This document shows, piece by piece, positions 18,937 through 27,754 of a DNA stretch of 64,000 nt. Under the pieces are notes generated by a model. The model was not told the DNA's origin. It saw only the letters and a list, made by a program, of their open reading frames with translations, and did not search any database. Made by a program: the position numbers and the translations under genes. Positions within the stretch are counted from its first letter, which is position 1, and every line of letters starts with the position of its first letter. The DNA lies in NCBI RefSeq assembly GCF_900106765.1, contig NZ_FNNG01000003.1, positions 218,751 to 282,750 on the forward strand, read 5' to 3'. This stretch comes from Tepidimicrobium xylanilyticum (GTDB taxonomy: Bacteria; Bacillota; Clostridia; Tissierellales; Tepidimicrobiaceae).

Positions 18937-19662
18937 TTAATCCATTAGTATTATACCTAATTTTTCATAAATCTCATATTCGATAGTGTCTGTCAAAGCC
19001 AGATCATTATCCTTTAAATATTGGATTAAAGCATGTTTCATTCCTTCCCCATATATGCCATCTAAAACTCCAGTATAATATCCTTTTAATTTCAATCGCT
19101 TCTGTACCTCCATCACATCTGAACCTCTATCTCCTGGTCGTAGTTTTCTAAAGCCATGTGCAAAAGGACCATAATCTCCACTTACTATGGCAACAGTAGT
19201 ATTATAATTTATAAGGCTATAAAGTTCTTCCACATCTTTATTCCTCATCCTTATACATCCTGCAGAAGCATTAAAACCAATAGAACCTGGCTTGTTAGTT
19301 CCATGTATTCCATATTTACCCCAGGGCACATCTAGTCCAATCCATCGGGAACCAAATCCGCCACCCCATTTGGCCTTTTCTACTATTTTAAAAGTTCCTA
19401 AAGGAGTTGGTGTTTCTGGCTTCCCTGTAGCCACTACATACGACTTTATAGTACTACCTGTAGCCAAATCTATTACTGAAAGCCTCTTTTTATCTACCTC
19501 AATAAGTATGGCAATTTTATTTTTATCTATCTTCAAATAGGTATCCTTGTTTTCTGAATCCATACTTTTTTGAATTAATAAAAGATGAATGTTATTTCCA
19601 ATCAATATAACCATTAATACCAATGAAAATAATAAAAGTGTGGTCTTTATTCGCCCCTTCAT
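18937..19662 (-). CDS. L,D-transpeptidase (YkuD) with C-terminal peptidoglycan-binding domain
   Basis: Wall-modifying enzyme forming 3-3 peptidoglycan crosslinks. 241 residues: one N-terminal membrane helix (about 7-30), the YkuD catalytic domain with His120 (YGIHGT) and the nucleophile Cys136 (SAGCIRMRN), and a C-terminal PG_binding_1 domain (about 176-235, GDRGSDVMEVQKRL). The order YkuD then PG_binding_1 is unusual compared with enzymes that have the binding domain first, but occurs in clostridia. Proximity to spore genes could hint at a cortex or coat role; this is a guess. Confidence 0.92.
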   Translation of the reverse strand: MKGRIKTTLLLFSLVLMVILIGNNIHLLLIQKSMDSENKDTYLKIDKNKIAILIEVDKKRLSVIDLATGSTIKSYVVATGKPETPTPLGTFKIVEKAKWGGGFGSRWIGLDVPWGKYGIHGTNKPGSIGFNASAGCIRMRNKDVEELYSLINYNTTVAIVSGDYGPFAHGFRKLRPGDRGSDVMEVQKRLKLKGYYTGVLDGIYGEGMKHALIQYLKDNDLALTDTIEYEIYEKLGIILMD

Positions 19663-19836
19663 CCATCCATCCCCCCTATGTACTATTTATATGCGGATAT
19701 AAAATAATTAAAACTCTAGTTTATATCCTAACTTCAATATATATTTAAGAAAACTCGAATACACTTATTGTCAAATCTAACCTTTGTTTTAACCTTCTTT
19801 CTATAAAAACAATATGTAATAGATAAAATAAATATA

Positions 19837-19856
19837 ACCAGCCCTAACGGACTGGT
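19837..19856 (-). terminator. Terminator after SLAP-like gene
   Basis: ACCAGTCC/GGGCTGGT stem with a GTTA loop, followed by TATATTTATTTTA on the minus strand. Confidence 0.75.
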
Positions 19857-19864
19857 CCATTTTT

Positions 19865-20257
19865 TTAACCTAACCTACTATCTACGGTTATTTTTAGATA
19901 TTTTGCATTATCGAATTCTTTTCCTATTACTATGGCATGGGGGATAGCCTTATATGGAAAGACTACAATAGGTTTGTCTAATTTGAAACCTTTAATATAA
20001 GCAACACTACCATTGTGAGATAAAAATTTAACTGGTATTTGGTTTAATGTAATTCTTTGATTAGTACCATTTCTAATATAAAATCCTATACGTATATAAT
20101 CCTCCTCCTCAACAACATGAGTTGTGTTTATTAATATTTCCCCTTTCATAATAGGCCTATGTTTATTCAACTTATCCAGTTCAAATTGTAAATATTTAAC
20201 TGCCTCATTCGATTTGCTCCCATTCATTTGTAAATCAATTTGAAAGTCTTTACCCAT
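19865..20257 (-). CDS. SLAP-domain-like protein
   Basis: 130 residues, no signal peptide or membrane segment visible. Residues 42-110 resemble the SLAP domain of S-layer-associated firmicute proteins: VEEEDYIRIGFYIRNG, ITLNQIPVKFLSHNG, and FKLDKPIVVFPYKAIPHAIV. The domain assignment rests on pattern alone. It follows the secreted nuclease and SLH protein, supporting an envelope-related role. Absence of an export signal is odd for a surface protein. Confidence 0.6.
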   Translation of the reverse strand: MGKDFQIDLQMNGSKSNEAVKYLQFELDKLNKHRPIMKGEILINTTHVVEEEDYIRIGFYIRNGTNQRITLNQIPVKFLSHNGSVAYIKGFKLDKPIVVFPYKAIPHAIVIGKEFDNAKYLKITVDSRLG

Positions 20258-20280
20258 ATTAACACCCCTTATACTTTTAT

Positions 20281-20304
20281 AGAAGGCAGCACAAGCTGCC
20301 TTCT
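20281..20304 (-). terminator. Hairpin after the secreted nuclease gene
   Basis: Perfect ten-base-pair AGAAGGCAGC/GCTGCCTTCT stem with an ACAA/TTGT loop. The tract after it on the minus strand (TATAAAAG) is a poor U-run, so readthrough into the SLAP-like gene is likely. Confidence 0.7.
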
Positions 20305-20316
20305 ATTTTATTGTAT

Positions 20317-23300
20317 TTATTGCACAGGTACAATCTCATTATCCGTTAACGGCTTCATATTCTCCAAATTATCCCATATAAAGTATTTTACTACATAATT
20401 CCCTACCTTAGGAACTTTAATATTTGTTGCAATGGTCTCAATAGTTTTAGCACTAACAGTTTTGGAAATAGTCTTTAATTGGCCTATCAATCTATTCGTA
20501 TCCTTCTCGTATACCCCTGCAATTAAGATTATATCTTGTGATTTAGTAGTTCCATTTTTCACCTTTATTTTAATTTCAGCAATATTTCCATAATTAAAGC
20601 TCTCCATTTTAGGTTTCTCTATTTTTAGTTCATTTCCTATAGGAGTTTCTGCTCCTTCGTTAGAAAAGTCTATTTGAATCATTACTGGATCATGATCACT
20701 TATCCTCCCATGAGCTTCAATAAATTCTGCATTTATATTTATAATATCTACTTCTATTTTCCCTTCTAAATTTTTACTCACTAATATATGGTCCAATACT
20801 TGAGAATTACCTTCATGAACATAAGTATGTTGTTCTTCTATAGGCAGTAAATCTATTGCATTAATCATCTCTTCCCCTTTTAAAACTCTCAAGGTTTCAG
20901 AAAACTGAAAATCATTTAAATCACCCATTACTACTATATTAGCATCTGGATTCCTTGCCATTATATCTTTTACAAAATCGTTTACTATTCTTGCTTGTTT
21001 ATGCCTATTTTCCTCACTTCCATTTGCTGGTGGTTGTATAGCTCCAAATAGTGGAGTATCACCTCTCTTAGATGCAAAGTGATTGTTTATTACAAATATT
21101 TTCTCATCACCAAACTTGAACTCTGCTATTATTGGTTTTCTGCTATCTTCAAACCCTAGGTTATTAGGATCTATTCTGCCAGGATTTAAAGTAAGGGTTG
21201 TATTTTTGCCCTCACCTTCAAGTCCTACAGGAGTCGTTGCATCTCCAGGCTCTGCTTCTACTATAGATACCCTATCTTTCCTATATATAAATGCTGGACG
21301 AATATTAGCATTTGGTGCTCCACCATCTTTATTATTTTCAGGATTTATATTTACAAACCCATATTCAGGTCCACCATTCTTTTTAATACCTTCTATAATC
21401 ATACTAAGAGTTTCAGTAGCATCTGAGCCTGCTTTGCCTCCCTCTCCATCATTATCCTGTATTTCTACAAGCCCAATTATATCTGGGGATTTCATATTTT
21501 CAATAATATCCCTTACCAATCCATCTAGTCTGTCAGTAGATTTGGCCGAAAAGTTTTCCACATTATATACTGCCATACTAAGCTTTTCATCATGGGGGGC
21601 TATCTTAGTTGTATCCCTTCTAAGCCCTCCATCTATTATATTAGGTAGCCTTTCTGTATTATATAGTTTATAATTCCCAAAATCATAGGACATGATCCCA
21701 ACAACCGTGCCGTCAAATTTATCCCCTACCTTAACTCTAAAATTAGGATCATCAAATTTTTTGTCCTTTGTAATAGGGAGTATCTTGTCGGATATTAATA
21801 CTCTCTGTGGATTATGATGTCCTGGTAATAATAATATGCCATTATTATTAGAAAGCCTATCTGCACAGCATTCTCCTTCATCAGGCAGTACTATTATTTC
21901 ACCATAATCTTCCCGAACCCCTACTATCAATGGCTCTTCCACTTCTACTAACATACCCTCTAAACTTTCATAAAAATCTAATGCTTTAGTTTCTGGAGCA
22001 AATATCTCCCAGTTTCCATCGTGTATCTTATCTGGAACTTGTCTTCCATTTCTGCCTATCAAAACTGGGTTAGGTAAAGAATTATTGCTGGATAATACGC
22101 TTATTTCATCAGCATGAATTTGAGTTACTGTTAAGGTATTATCATATACATTTTCAAATTTATCTTCTTTTACCACCCCGCTAACGATTACCATATCTCC
22201 CACATTCACACTAGTATTGATACCATTTGCCTTCCTATTTATAAAAATACCTTTTGATTTTATTTGGTCATCATCGGGGTTTATTTCCTGTATGAAGAAG
22301 CCATCATTCCAAGTATCTACGAATATTCCTGTCACAATTCCAGTTACATCGATCACCCTTTCGTTTTCAAGGGGTGATCTATGCCCCGCACCTTGAATAT
22401 CCGAAATCTTGACCCCTTGTTCTATATCAGCTATCTCATACTCAAAAGTGGCAACTATACTATTCTTCAAACCTTCTTTTACAGCTATTGCCTTTAAGAT
22501 AATAGGTTCATTTATAATTATTGGACTAGTATATTTATTGCTTTCAATTGTTGGTTCGCTACCATCAGTTGTATAATATATAATTGCTCCTTCAGTTTTT
22601 GTTGACAGTTCAACCTTAGAACCAGCAACTACTTTTCCACCACTAGGATTAGCTTGTACTGGCTTAACTATTGTTTTATCCTCTACTATATCTTCCGGAA
22701 AACGGGTTAAAAGTCTTACCTGATCATACTCATATACTACAATGCCTGTAATACTTGCATAAGAATTTCCTACTTCTATCAAACGGGATTCAAATTCCCT
22801 AGCAAATGTTGCTCCTTCACTATCATCCCTTAAGGTAAATATCCTATGCCTATCTACGGATTCTACAAATATATTCTCAATTTTAACTAATTGCCCCTGC
22901 ACATCGTTTGTTATTTCTTTAGACTTTAATACTTTCGCCTCAGGGACTTCTGAATTCTCTAAAAATTTTATGTCATTATCCGAGTCTAATACTATTTCCT
23001 TTAAACCATAATAGGTCCTGGTTCTTCCCCTCACCTCCACTTTGTCTCCTAATTTCAAACTGCCCTTATTAAAACCCCTTTTATATATTGCTATACCCCC
23101 AGTATCATCTTGGATATATATGGTATCGCCAAAATCAGCGGTAATAATACCTTCTGCCATAACTTCTATGTCATCGCCTAGCTTTCTAATTTCATTAATA
23201 GGGGTGCTTTCAAATACTGTATAAGTAAATTCAGATATATCGCTATCCTCCATATCTTCCTTTACAGCTATTGCTTTAATGGTTGTAGTTTGATTTATAA

Positions 23301-24018
23301 CTATTGGTCCAGTATACACTGTACTATTAGTATCTGGATCACTACTATCTAATGTATAATATATAGTTGCTCCTTCAGTTCTTGTTTCTAATATAATCTC
23401 TGTTCCTTTGCTAACTCTACCTTCTTTTGGTGTAGCTGTTACGTTATGAACTTTGTTATCAGAGTGTCCAGTATAAGAAGTCCAAGTAATATTGTCTATA
23501 ACTATTTGAGAACCGTCTTTTGTACCAATATGCCTTATTTCAAGTTTAAAATTACCTGATATATTTATATTGTTAATCTCAAATGTTTGAACACCATCAT
23601 TGCTATTATCTAATAGAAATGTTGCCTTTGATTTATCATTTATCAATAATTCAATTTCCCTTCGACCTGAACCTGTAAATGCTTTTTTAGTATCTATCGA
23701 AAAGCTACTTATCCCGCCTTCAATATTAGCATAAATTTTAGCCCCATCTCCCGGTCTTCTAAACATAATTCCTCTGCCATCTATTTCATAAGCATCTAAA
23801 TCCCCTCTAGCACCTTCATAGTTCCATGTAATATCGTTTACTCCTACAAAACTACCACTTGAATATCTTTCACTGGTTTCAGGGAAATTATCAAATGTCT
23901 CAACAAAAACCTGCTCCTCAGCCTCTACTATCATAGGCATGCCTATGATAAAAGTAATACTTAATATCATTATTAATGATAAAATTACATTTAAACTTTT
24001 ATGAATCTTGTTTTTCAA
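20317..24018 (-). CDS. Large secreted multidomain endonuclease/exonuclease/phosphatase-family nuclease
   Basis: About 1233 residues with a signal peptide (LNVILSLIMILSITFIIG). Domains in order: an N-terminal beta-sandwich (35-190), a chitobiase C-terminal-type Ig domain (TEGATIYYTLDSSDP), an OB-like domain (INEIRKLGDDIEVMAEG to about 430), a second chitobiase-type Ig domain (TEGAIIYYTTDGSEP), another OB-like domain (ISDIQGAGHRSPL), the EEP catalytic domain (AVYNVENF, IGLVEIQDND, NHFASKRGD, VVMGDLNDFQ, ISDHDPVMI) and a C-terminal Ig-like domain. The EEP residues needed for metal and catalysis are present, so extracellular DNA or nucleotide cleavage is likely, as in ExeM/YhcR-type enzymes. TTG 24018 has GGGGG eight bases upstream; GTG 24024 overlaps the SLH stop and is the alternative. 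Confidence 0.9.
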   Translation of the reverse strand: MKNKIHKSLNVILSLIMILSITFIIGMPMIVEAEEQVFVETFDNFPETSERYSSGSFVGVNDITWNYEGARGDLDAYEIDGRGIMFRRPGDGAKIYANIEGGISSFSIDTKKAFTGSGRREIELLINDKSKATFLLDNSNDGVQTFEINNINISGNFKLEIRHIGTKDGSQIVIDNITWTSYTGHSDNKVHNVTATPKEGRVSKGTEIILETRTEGATIYYTLDSSDPDTNSTVYTGPIVINQTTTIKAIAVKEDMEDSDISEFTYTVFESTPINEIRKLGDDIEVMAEGIITADFGDTIYIQDDTGGIAIYKRGFNKGSLKLGDKVEVRGRTRTYYGLKEIVLDSDNDIKFLENSEVPEAKVLKSKEITNDVQGQLVKIENIFVESVDRHRIFTLRDDSEGATFAREFESRLIEVGNSYASITGIVVYEYDQVRLLTRFPEDIVEDKTIVKPVQANPSGGKVVAGSKVELSTKTEGAIIYYTTDGSEPTIESNKYTSPIIINEPIILKAIAVKEGLKNSIVATFEYEIADIEQGVKISDIQGAGHRSPLENERVIDVTGIVTGIFVDTWNDGFFIQEINPDDDQIKSKGIFINRKANGINTSVNVGDMVIVSGVVKEDKFENVYDNTLTVTQIHADEISVLSSNNSLPNPVLIGRNGRQVPDKIHDGNWEIFAPETKALDFYESLEGMLVEVEEPLIVGVREDYGEIIVLPDEGECCADRLSNNNGILLLPGHHNPQRVLISDKILPITKDKKFDDPNFRVKVGDKFDGTVVGIMSYDFGNYKLYNTERLPNIIDGGLRRDTTKIAPHDEKLSMAVYNVENFSAKSTDRLDGLVRDIIENMKSPDIIGLVEIQDNDGEGGKAGSDATETLSMIIEGIKKNGGPEYGFVNINPENNKDGGAPNANIRPAFIYRKDRVSIVEAEPGDATTPVGLEGEGKNTTLTLNPGRIDPNNLGFEDSRKPIIAEFKFGDEKIFVINNHFASKRGDTPLFGAIQPPANGSEENRHKQARIVNDFVKDIMARNPDANIVVMGDLNDFQFSETLRVLKGEEMINAIDLLPIEEQHTYVHEGNSQVLDHILVSKNLEGKIEVDIININAEFIEAHGRISDHDPVMIQIDFSNEGAETPIGNELKIEKPKMESFNYGNIAEIKIKVKNGTTKSQDIILIAGVYEKDTNRLIGQLKTISKTVSAKTIETIATNIKVPKVGNYVVKYFIWDNLENMKPLTDNEIVPVQ

Positions 24019-24023
24019 CCTCA

Positions 24024-25877
24024 CTACCCCCTTACCCTTTCAATTAGCTGAATTGGAAATTCTAAGAACCTATTTATTGGTTCATTTAATTTTAATATCA
24101 GTTCATATTTCCCTAATTTTGTACCTACAGGTACCTTAAAACTATAGCTAAAATTCCCATTTTCATCGGTTTTTAGCTGATCTACGGATATTAACTCATT
24201 TTCGGCATCATCCTGCAATTTTAGAGTAATATCTACATTATGTAATAATGTTTCACCTTCTAGTATCTTACCAGTTACAGTTATAATCTCATCTATTGCA
24301 TATCTTTCTTTATCTAGTTTTACATCAACATTATACTTTTGATCCACTTCAAATAATATTATTATCAATTTCTTAACCATATTAACAGGCTCATTAGCTT
24401 TTACTACTAATTCATATTCTCCCGGAGTTGTATTCTCCGGCACCATAAATGTATAGATAAATTCACCATTTTTATTCGTCTTTAATTGATCTACAGTTAT
24501 AGGTTCATCACCTAGCTTTAATGTAATATCTACATTTGATAATCCGATATTACCTTTAGAAATGTTCCCTGTTATTATTATTTTTTCGTCCAATCTGTAG
24601 CTATTTTTATCCGTTTTTACAGTAAGTATATAATCTACAGGAATTGGTTCTTCATCACCTTCATGATCATCCCTGTAGTCATCCTTATAAGCATCATAAT
24701 CATCTTTAGGTTCTATCCCTTTATACTCATCATCTTTTTTAAGTCCTATAACTTTGCCATCCTTAATACTAAATTTCCTTCCCTTACTAATAATCATATT
24801 ATTTAGTTTATATTCTTCATTAGCAATCACTGATTTAATATTGCCCTCTACTGCTATTTCCACACCTTTGGATTTGATTTCAATTTTGTCAACTTCAGCA
24901 TCCTTTGCTATATTAATGCTAGATGACCCTATAATTTCAATTTTTTCAATTATAGTACCCCTTTTAACAAAAAGTTTAGTATTTTTATTTACCACCACCA
25001 AAGAGGATCTTGAATTATCAAATACTACATGCACTAATCCATCTACTCTATTGATTATAATTTTATTTATACGTGAATTCTTTATGTTAATACCATCTGC
25101 TCCGCCACCTGTAATATATACAGTGCCATCAATAGTTACATTATCTAAAACAATATCTCCATCTCCAATTCCCTCTGTTAAATACAAATCCCCTGATACA
25201 TGAATATTTTTCAATACTACACCAGTAGTATTTACTAGTAGATTTTTTGCCATAGCTTTAGAATATTCCCCTTTTACATTAATGATTTCACCACTAACAT
25301 TGGTAATCATCTTTACTGACTCCGCCCTAGTAATTGGAACATTAGGACGAAAACTCCCATCTGCATAACCTGATACATATCCCTTGTTTTTTAATAGGGC
25401 AACGTATTCCTGAGTCCAATTACTTGTTTCCTTTTGATCGATAAAATTACCATTATTTAAATTATCATTTTCTAGTTTAAAAGCAGTAGCTAAAATTTTA
25501 GCAGCCTCTTCTCTTGTAATTGGATTGTTAGGTCTAAAAGTATTATCTCCGTATCCCTGTACATAGCAAGATTTGATAGCTTTAGCTATCTCATCATAAA
25601 ACCAGTCATTCTCATTCACATCCTTAAAAGGTACATTAGCTTTGCACCTGTTACCTATTGTTCTGTTAATAATTTTTATAAACTCTGCCTTGGTAATAGG
25701 TTTATCTGGTTTAAATGTCCCATCTGGATATCCTGAAACAATCCCTTTTGATAATAAATAATTGATTTCATCTTGTGCCCAATGACTTTCTCCATAAGAT
25801 AAAGTATCTGCAGTAAAGAATAGTATACAAATCATAACACTCAGTACTATAACTTTACTAGCCTTGTGTTGTTTCAA
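24024..25877 (-). CDS. S-layer protein with three SLH domains, beta-helix-like middle and Ig-like repeats
   Basis: 617-residue secreted protein: signal peptide (1-28), three SLH domains (about 31-75, 86-130, 148-195, each with the YPDGTFKPDKPITKAE-type motif) that bind secondary wall polymer, a region (210-370) of short repeated IDGTVYITG / IEIIGSSS-like strands suggesting a beta-helix, a highly charged linker (about 375-405, rich in D, E and K), then two Ig-like repeats (VDQLKTNKNGEFIYTF and VDQLKTDENGNFSYSF). It starts at TTG 25877 behind GGGGGG and abuts the nuclease gene (TAGTG), so the two are coupled. It probably displays itself on the wall; its ligand is unknown. Confidence 0.9.
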   Translation of the reverse strand: MKQHKASKVIVLSVMICILFFTADTLSYGESHWAQDEINYLLSKGIVSGYPDGTFKPDKPITKAEFIKIINRTIGNRCKANVPFKDVNENDWFYDEIAKAIKSCYVQGYGDNTFRPNNPITREEAAKILATAFKLENDNLNNGNFIDQKETSNWTQEYVALLKNKGYVSGYADGSFRPNVPITRAESVKMITNVSGEIINVKGEYSKAMAKNLLVNTTGVVLKNIHVSGDLYLTEGIGDGDIVLDNVTIDGTVYITGGGADGINIKNSRINKIIINRVDGLVHVVFDNSRSSLVVVNKNTKLFVKRGTIIEKIEIIGSSSINIAKDAEVDKIEIKSKGVEIAVEGNIKSVIANEEYKLNNMIISKGRKFSIKDGKVIGLKKDDEYKGIEPKDDYDAYKDDYRDDHEGDEEPIPVDYILTVKTDKNSYRLDEKIIITGNISKGNIGLSNVDITLKLGDEPITVDQLKTNKNGEFIYTFMVPENTTPGEYELVVKANEPVNMVKKLIIILFEVDQKYNVDVKLDKERYAIDEIITVTGKILEGETLLHNVDITLKLQDDAENELISVDQLKTDENGNFSYSFKVPVGTKLGKYELILKLNEPINRFLEFPIQLIERVRG

Positions 25878-25957
25878 TTTTTATCCCCCCTTAGCACATT
25901 ATAAAAATTTATTGGAATAAATATACTATATCATATATATAGATACATTTAATTATA

Positions 25958-25991
25958 TAAATTGCATAAATTGTATAAATTGTACAATTTA
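25958..25991. repeat. Three tandem TAAATTGYA repeats upstream of the SLH gene
   Basis: TAAATTGCA, TAAATTGTA, TAAATTGTA stand head to tail without gaps, then the inverted CAATTTA. They lie about 80 bases before the gene start, as an operator would. Confidence 0.6.
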
Positions 25992-26064
25992 TTCAGCTAT
26001 TTTACTTCTATTTTGCACAAATACAAATAATTTCCATTAAGCATTTATAATAAATCTAAACACA

Positions 26065-26098
26065 ACAACAAACCAGTCCTTTAGGACTGGTTTGTTGT
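26065..26098. terminator. Strong hairpin upstream of the SLH gene
   Basis: 15-base-pair perfect stem ACAACAAACCAGTCC and complement with a TTTA loop. With the ncRNA terminator at 26113 it makes two tandem stops for minus-strand transcription coming from the right. Confidence 0.85.
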
Positions 26099-26112
26099 AT
26101 ATAAGTTCACAC

Positions 26113-26322
26113 AAAAAAGAGATAACTTTATTATCTATTATCGTTCTTGGTAGAATTTCTATAAGATTAGCATGGATTTATTTGATTTGTAGAGCCCAAG
26201 AAGTAGTGACCCTTCACCACCAAATTGTTACCCATGCCTAGCATACCTAAAAAGAGAGTAACATTAGTGCTACCCTCAGCATTATGTAAATAAAGTTAAT
26301 CCACTTATTAGATTGGCTTAAC
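26113..26322 (-). ncRNA. Candidate structured non-coding RNA of unknown family
   Basis: About 210 bases with no convincing gene. On the minus strand: stem 1, GTTAA-CCA/TGG-TTAAC (26295-26322, starting at the stop of the preceding gene); stem 2, GAGGGTAGCA/TGTTACTCTC, ten pairs with two G-U and a CTAA loop (26254-26277); a closing helix GCATGG/CCATGC (26232-26237 with 26170-26175) around an inner hairpin GTGGTGA/TCACTAC (26203-26220); finally AGATAA/TTATCT followed by CTTTTTT (26113-26136). Successive stable hairpins ended by an intrinsic terminator are the mark of a small RNA. It could instead be a structured 3' UTR of the gene at 26322-26606. Confidence 0.55.
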
Positions 26323-26606
26323 TATTCTTCTGGCATATAAGGCTTATATATTTCGTATATGGAAAAATTTTTATTACTTAATAGCTTAACCACAACAGGT
26401 ATTTGTTGTACGCTTATATTTAACTCTATTCCATTATATTTTAAAACCATGTCTTCTGCTTCCACAAGCTTGGATTGAAGAATTGTATCCACAATTCGAC
26501 TTCCAGTATCTGGTATATTCATTCCACCTATCACAAAAAAAATCCGCTGTTTTTTATTTGAATAGTCTTGGGGATCTAGCTTGTTTATCAATAATATCTT
26601 GTTCAT
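26322..26606 (-). CDS. Hypothetical protein, 94 residues
   Basis: Not recognised. A soluble, mixed alpha/beta protein without signal or membrane segment; notable stretch FFVIGGMNIPDTGSRIVDTIL followed by LKYNGIELNISVQQIPVVVKLL. ATG 26606 has GAGGAG seven bases upstream, which supports expression and excludes the start at 26612. It is divergent from the Crp regulator with 341 bases between and runs directly into the candidate ncRNA. Confidence 0.65.
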   Translation of the reverse strand: MNKILLINKLDPQDYSNKKQRIFFVIGGMNIPDTGSRIVDTILQSKLVEAEDMVLKYNGIELNISVQQIPVVVKLLSNKNFSIYEIYKPYMPEE

Positions 26607-26947
26607 AATCAAGCTCCTCGCATTCTATTTTATTAATTCATTGTAAACGAATATTACTAGTATGACTTATTTAGCTAAAGTCTCTTCATAATAAAATCTA
26701 TTTCTTAAGCTGATTTTATGTCATTAGATTTTCACTCCTTTGTTTATATTACAGTATCGGAGAAAATATCCTATTTTTTAATTGGTCTTTTATTTTTATT
26801 TACCCAATTTCCATAAAATATTCACATTTTAAAACAATTTATTTTTTTCGAGAATGTATATTAGCCTATACATCTAGGATTGCTTTAAAACCTCCAATAT
26901 AATAAAATATTTATAATACTAGTAGACCCCCATTGGAGGTTAAGAAG
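26607..26947. promoter_or_regulatory. Divergent promoter region with two inverted repeats
   Basis: Between the hypothetical gene and the Crp-family gene. IR1: ATGTATA/TATACAT with 6 bases between (26854-26873), a plausible site for a dimeric regulator. IR2: AACCTCCAAT (26889-26898) and ATTGGAGGTT (26932-26941), whose right arm contains the Crp ribosome binding site. Several TATAAT-like boxes lie between (26898-26903, 26912-26917). Confidence 0.55.
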
Positions 26948-27628
26948 ATGAAAGAATATATAGGACAATTGTTGAAATGTGTTTTATTTAGAAATATGGA
27001 TCAAGATGAAATAATAAGGGCTTTTAATAAAATACCTTATCAAATAATAGAACACAATAAAGGTGAATTGATTGCAATAGAAGGAGACGATTGTCACAGT
27101 TTAGGAATCATATTAAGGGGCAAAATAGAAATCCAAAAGGTATTTCCATCAGGCCAGGTTATGACCATAAATATTTTTAGCGAAGGAAATATATTTGGTG
27201 AATCCTTAATATTTTCAAACAAACATACCTATCCTGCAACTATAACTGCTATAGAAAAGGCTAAAATAATGTATATAAAAAAGGAAAATATAATCGAACT
27301 GTCCATGTTTGAACCAAAGGTATTAACTAATTTTGTCTCCGTATTATCTGAACGAATTTTAATGCTAAATAATAGGATAGCCAATTTAAGCCAGGATACC
27401 ATTAGAAAAAAAATAGCTAATTACCTTTTGCACGAATATAATATCCAGAAAACCACAGTTTTAAATATACCATTTACAAGAAAGAGAATGGCAGAACTTC
27501 TAAACATTCCAAGACCTTCTCTATCAAGGGAATTGGGACATATGAAAGAGGAAGGAATAATCGATTTAGACAAAAATATAATTAAAATATTGAATATTCA
27601 ATTATTGGAAGAAGCTCTTTTTAATTAA
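26948..27628 (+). CDS. Crp/Fnr-family transcriptional regulator
   Basis: 226 residues: an N-terminal cyclic-nucleotide-binding-type beta roll (about 10-120, with GELIAIEGDDCHSLGIILRGKIEI and FSEGNIFGESLIFS), a dimer helix and a C-terminal winged helix (KRMAELLNIPRPSLSRELGHMKEEGIID). No Fnr-like cysteine cluster is present, so an iron-sulphur sensor is unlikely; the ligand is unknown. ATG 26948 has GGAGG eight bases upstream; the TTG start at 26933 is rejected. The overlying inverted repeats suggest self-regulation. Confidence 0.88.
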   Translation: MKEYIGQLLKCVLFRNMDQDEIIRAFNKIPYQIIEHNKGELIAIEGDDCHSLGIILRGKIEIQKVFPSGQVMTINIFSEGNIFGESLIFSNKHTYPATITAIEKAKIMYIKKENIIELSMFEPKVLTNFVSVLSERILMLNNRIANLSQDTIRKKIANYLLHEYNIQKTTVLNIPFTRKRMAELLNIPRPSLSRELGHMKEEGIIDLDKNIIKILNIQLLEEALFN

Positions 27629-27689
27629 TATGAATGTTAAAAATAATATGGATAATTATTACAATTGTATTACAAATATGTAAATATAC

Positions 27690-27717
27690 TTGCATTTTTG
27701 TGTATACAATGTATAAT
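27690..27717 (+). promoter_or_regulatory. Promoter of the ABC exporter leader
   Basis: -35 TTGCAT (27690-27695), 16 bases, -10 TATAAT (27712-27717). Transcription would start near 27724 and give a 5' leader of about 300 bases before the exporter gene. Confidence 0.8.
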
Positions 27718-27754
27718 ATAGCCATAATAAATTAAGTTAAGGAGGTCGTGAAAA

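Noticed and set aside
21083..21673. 196-codon plus-strand open frame
   Set aside because: Lies wholly inside the secreted nuclease gene on the other strand; no ribosome binding site, biased hydrophobic/serine composition typical of an antisense shadow.
26113..26322. Small protein of about 40 codons in the ncRNA region
   Set aside because: The only open frame lacks a start codon with a ribosome binding site, and its bases take part in stable stems.
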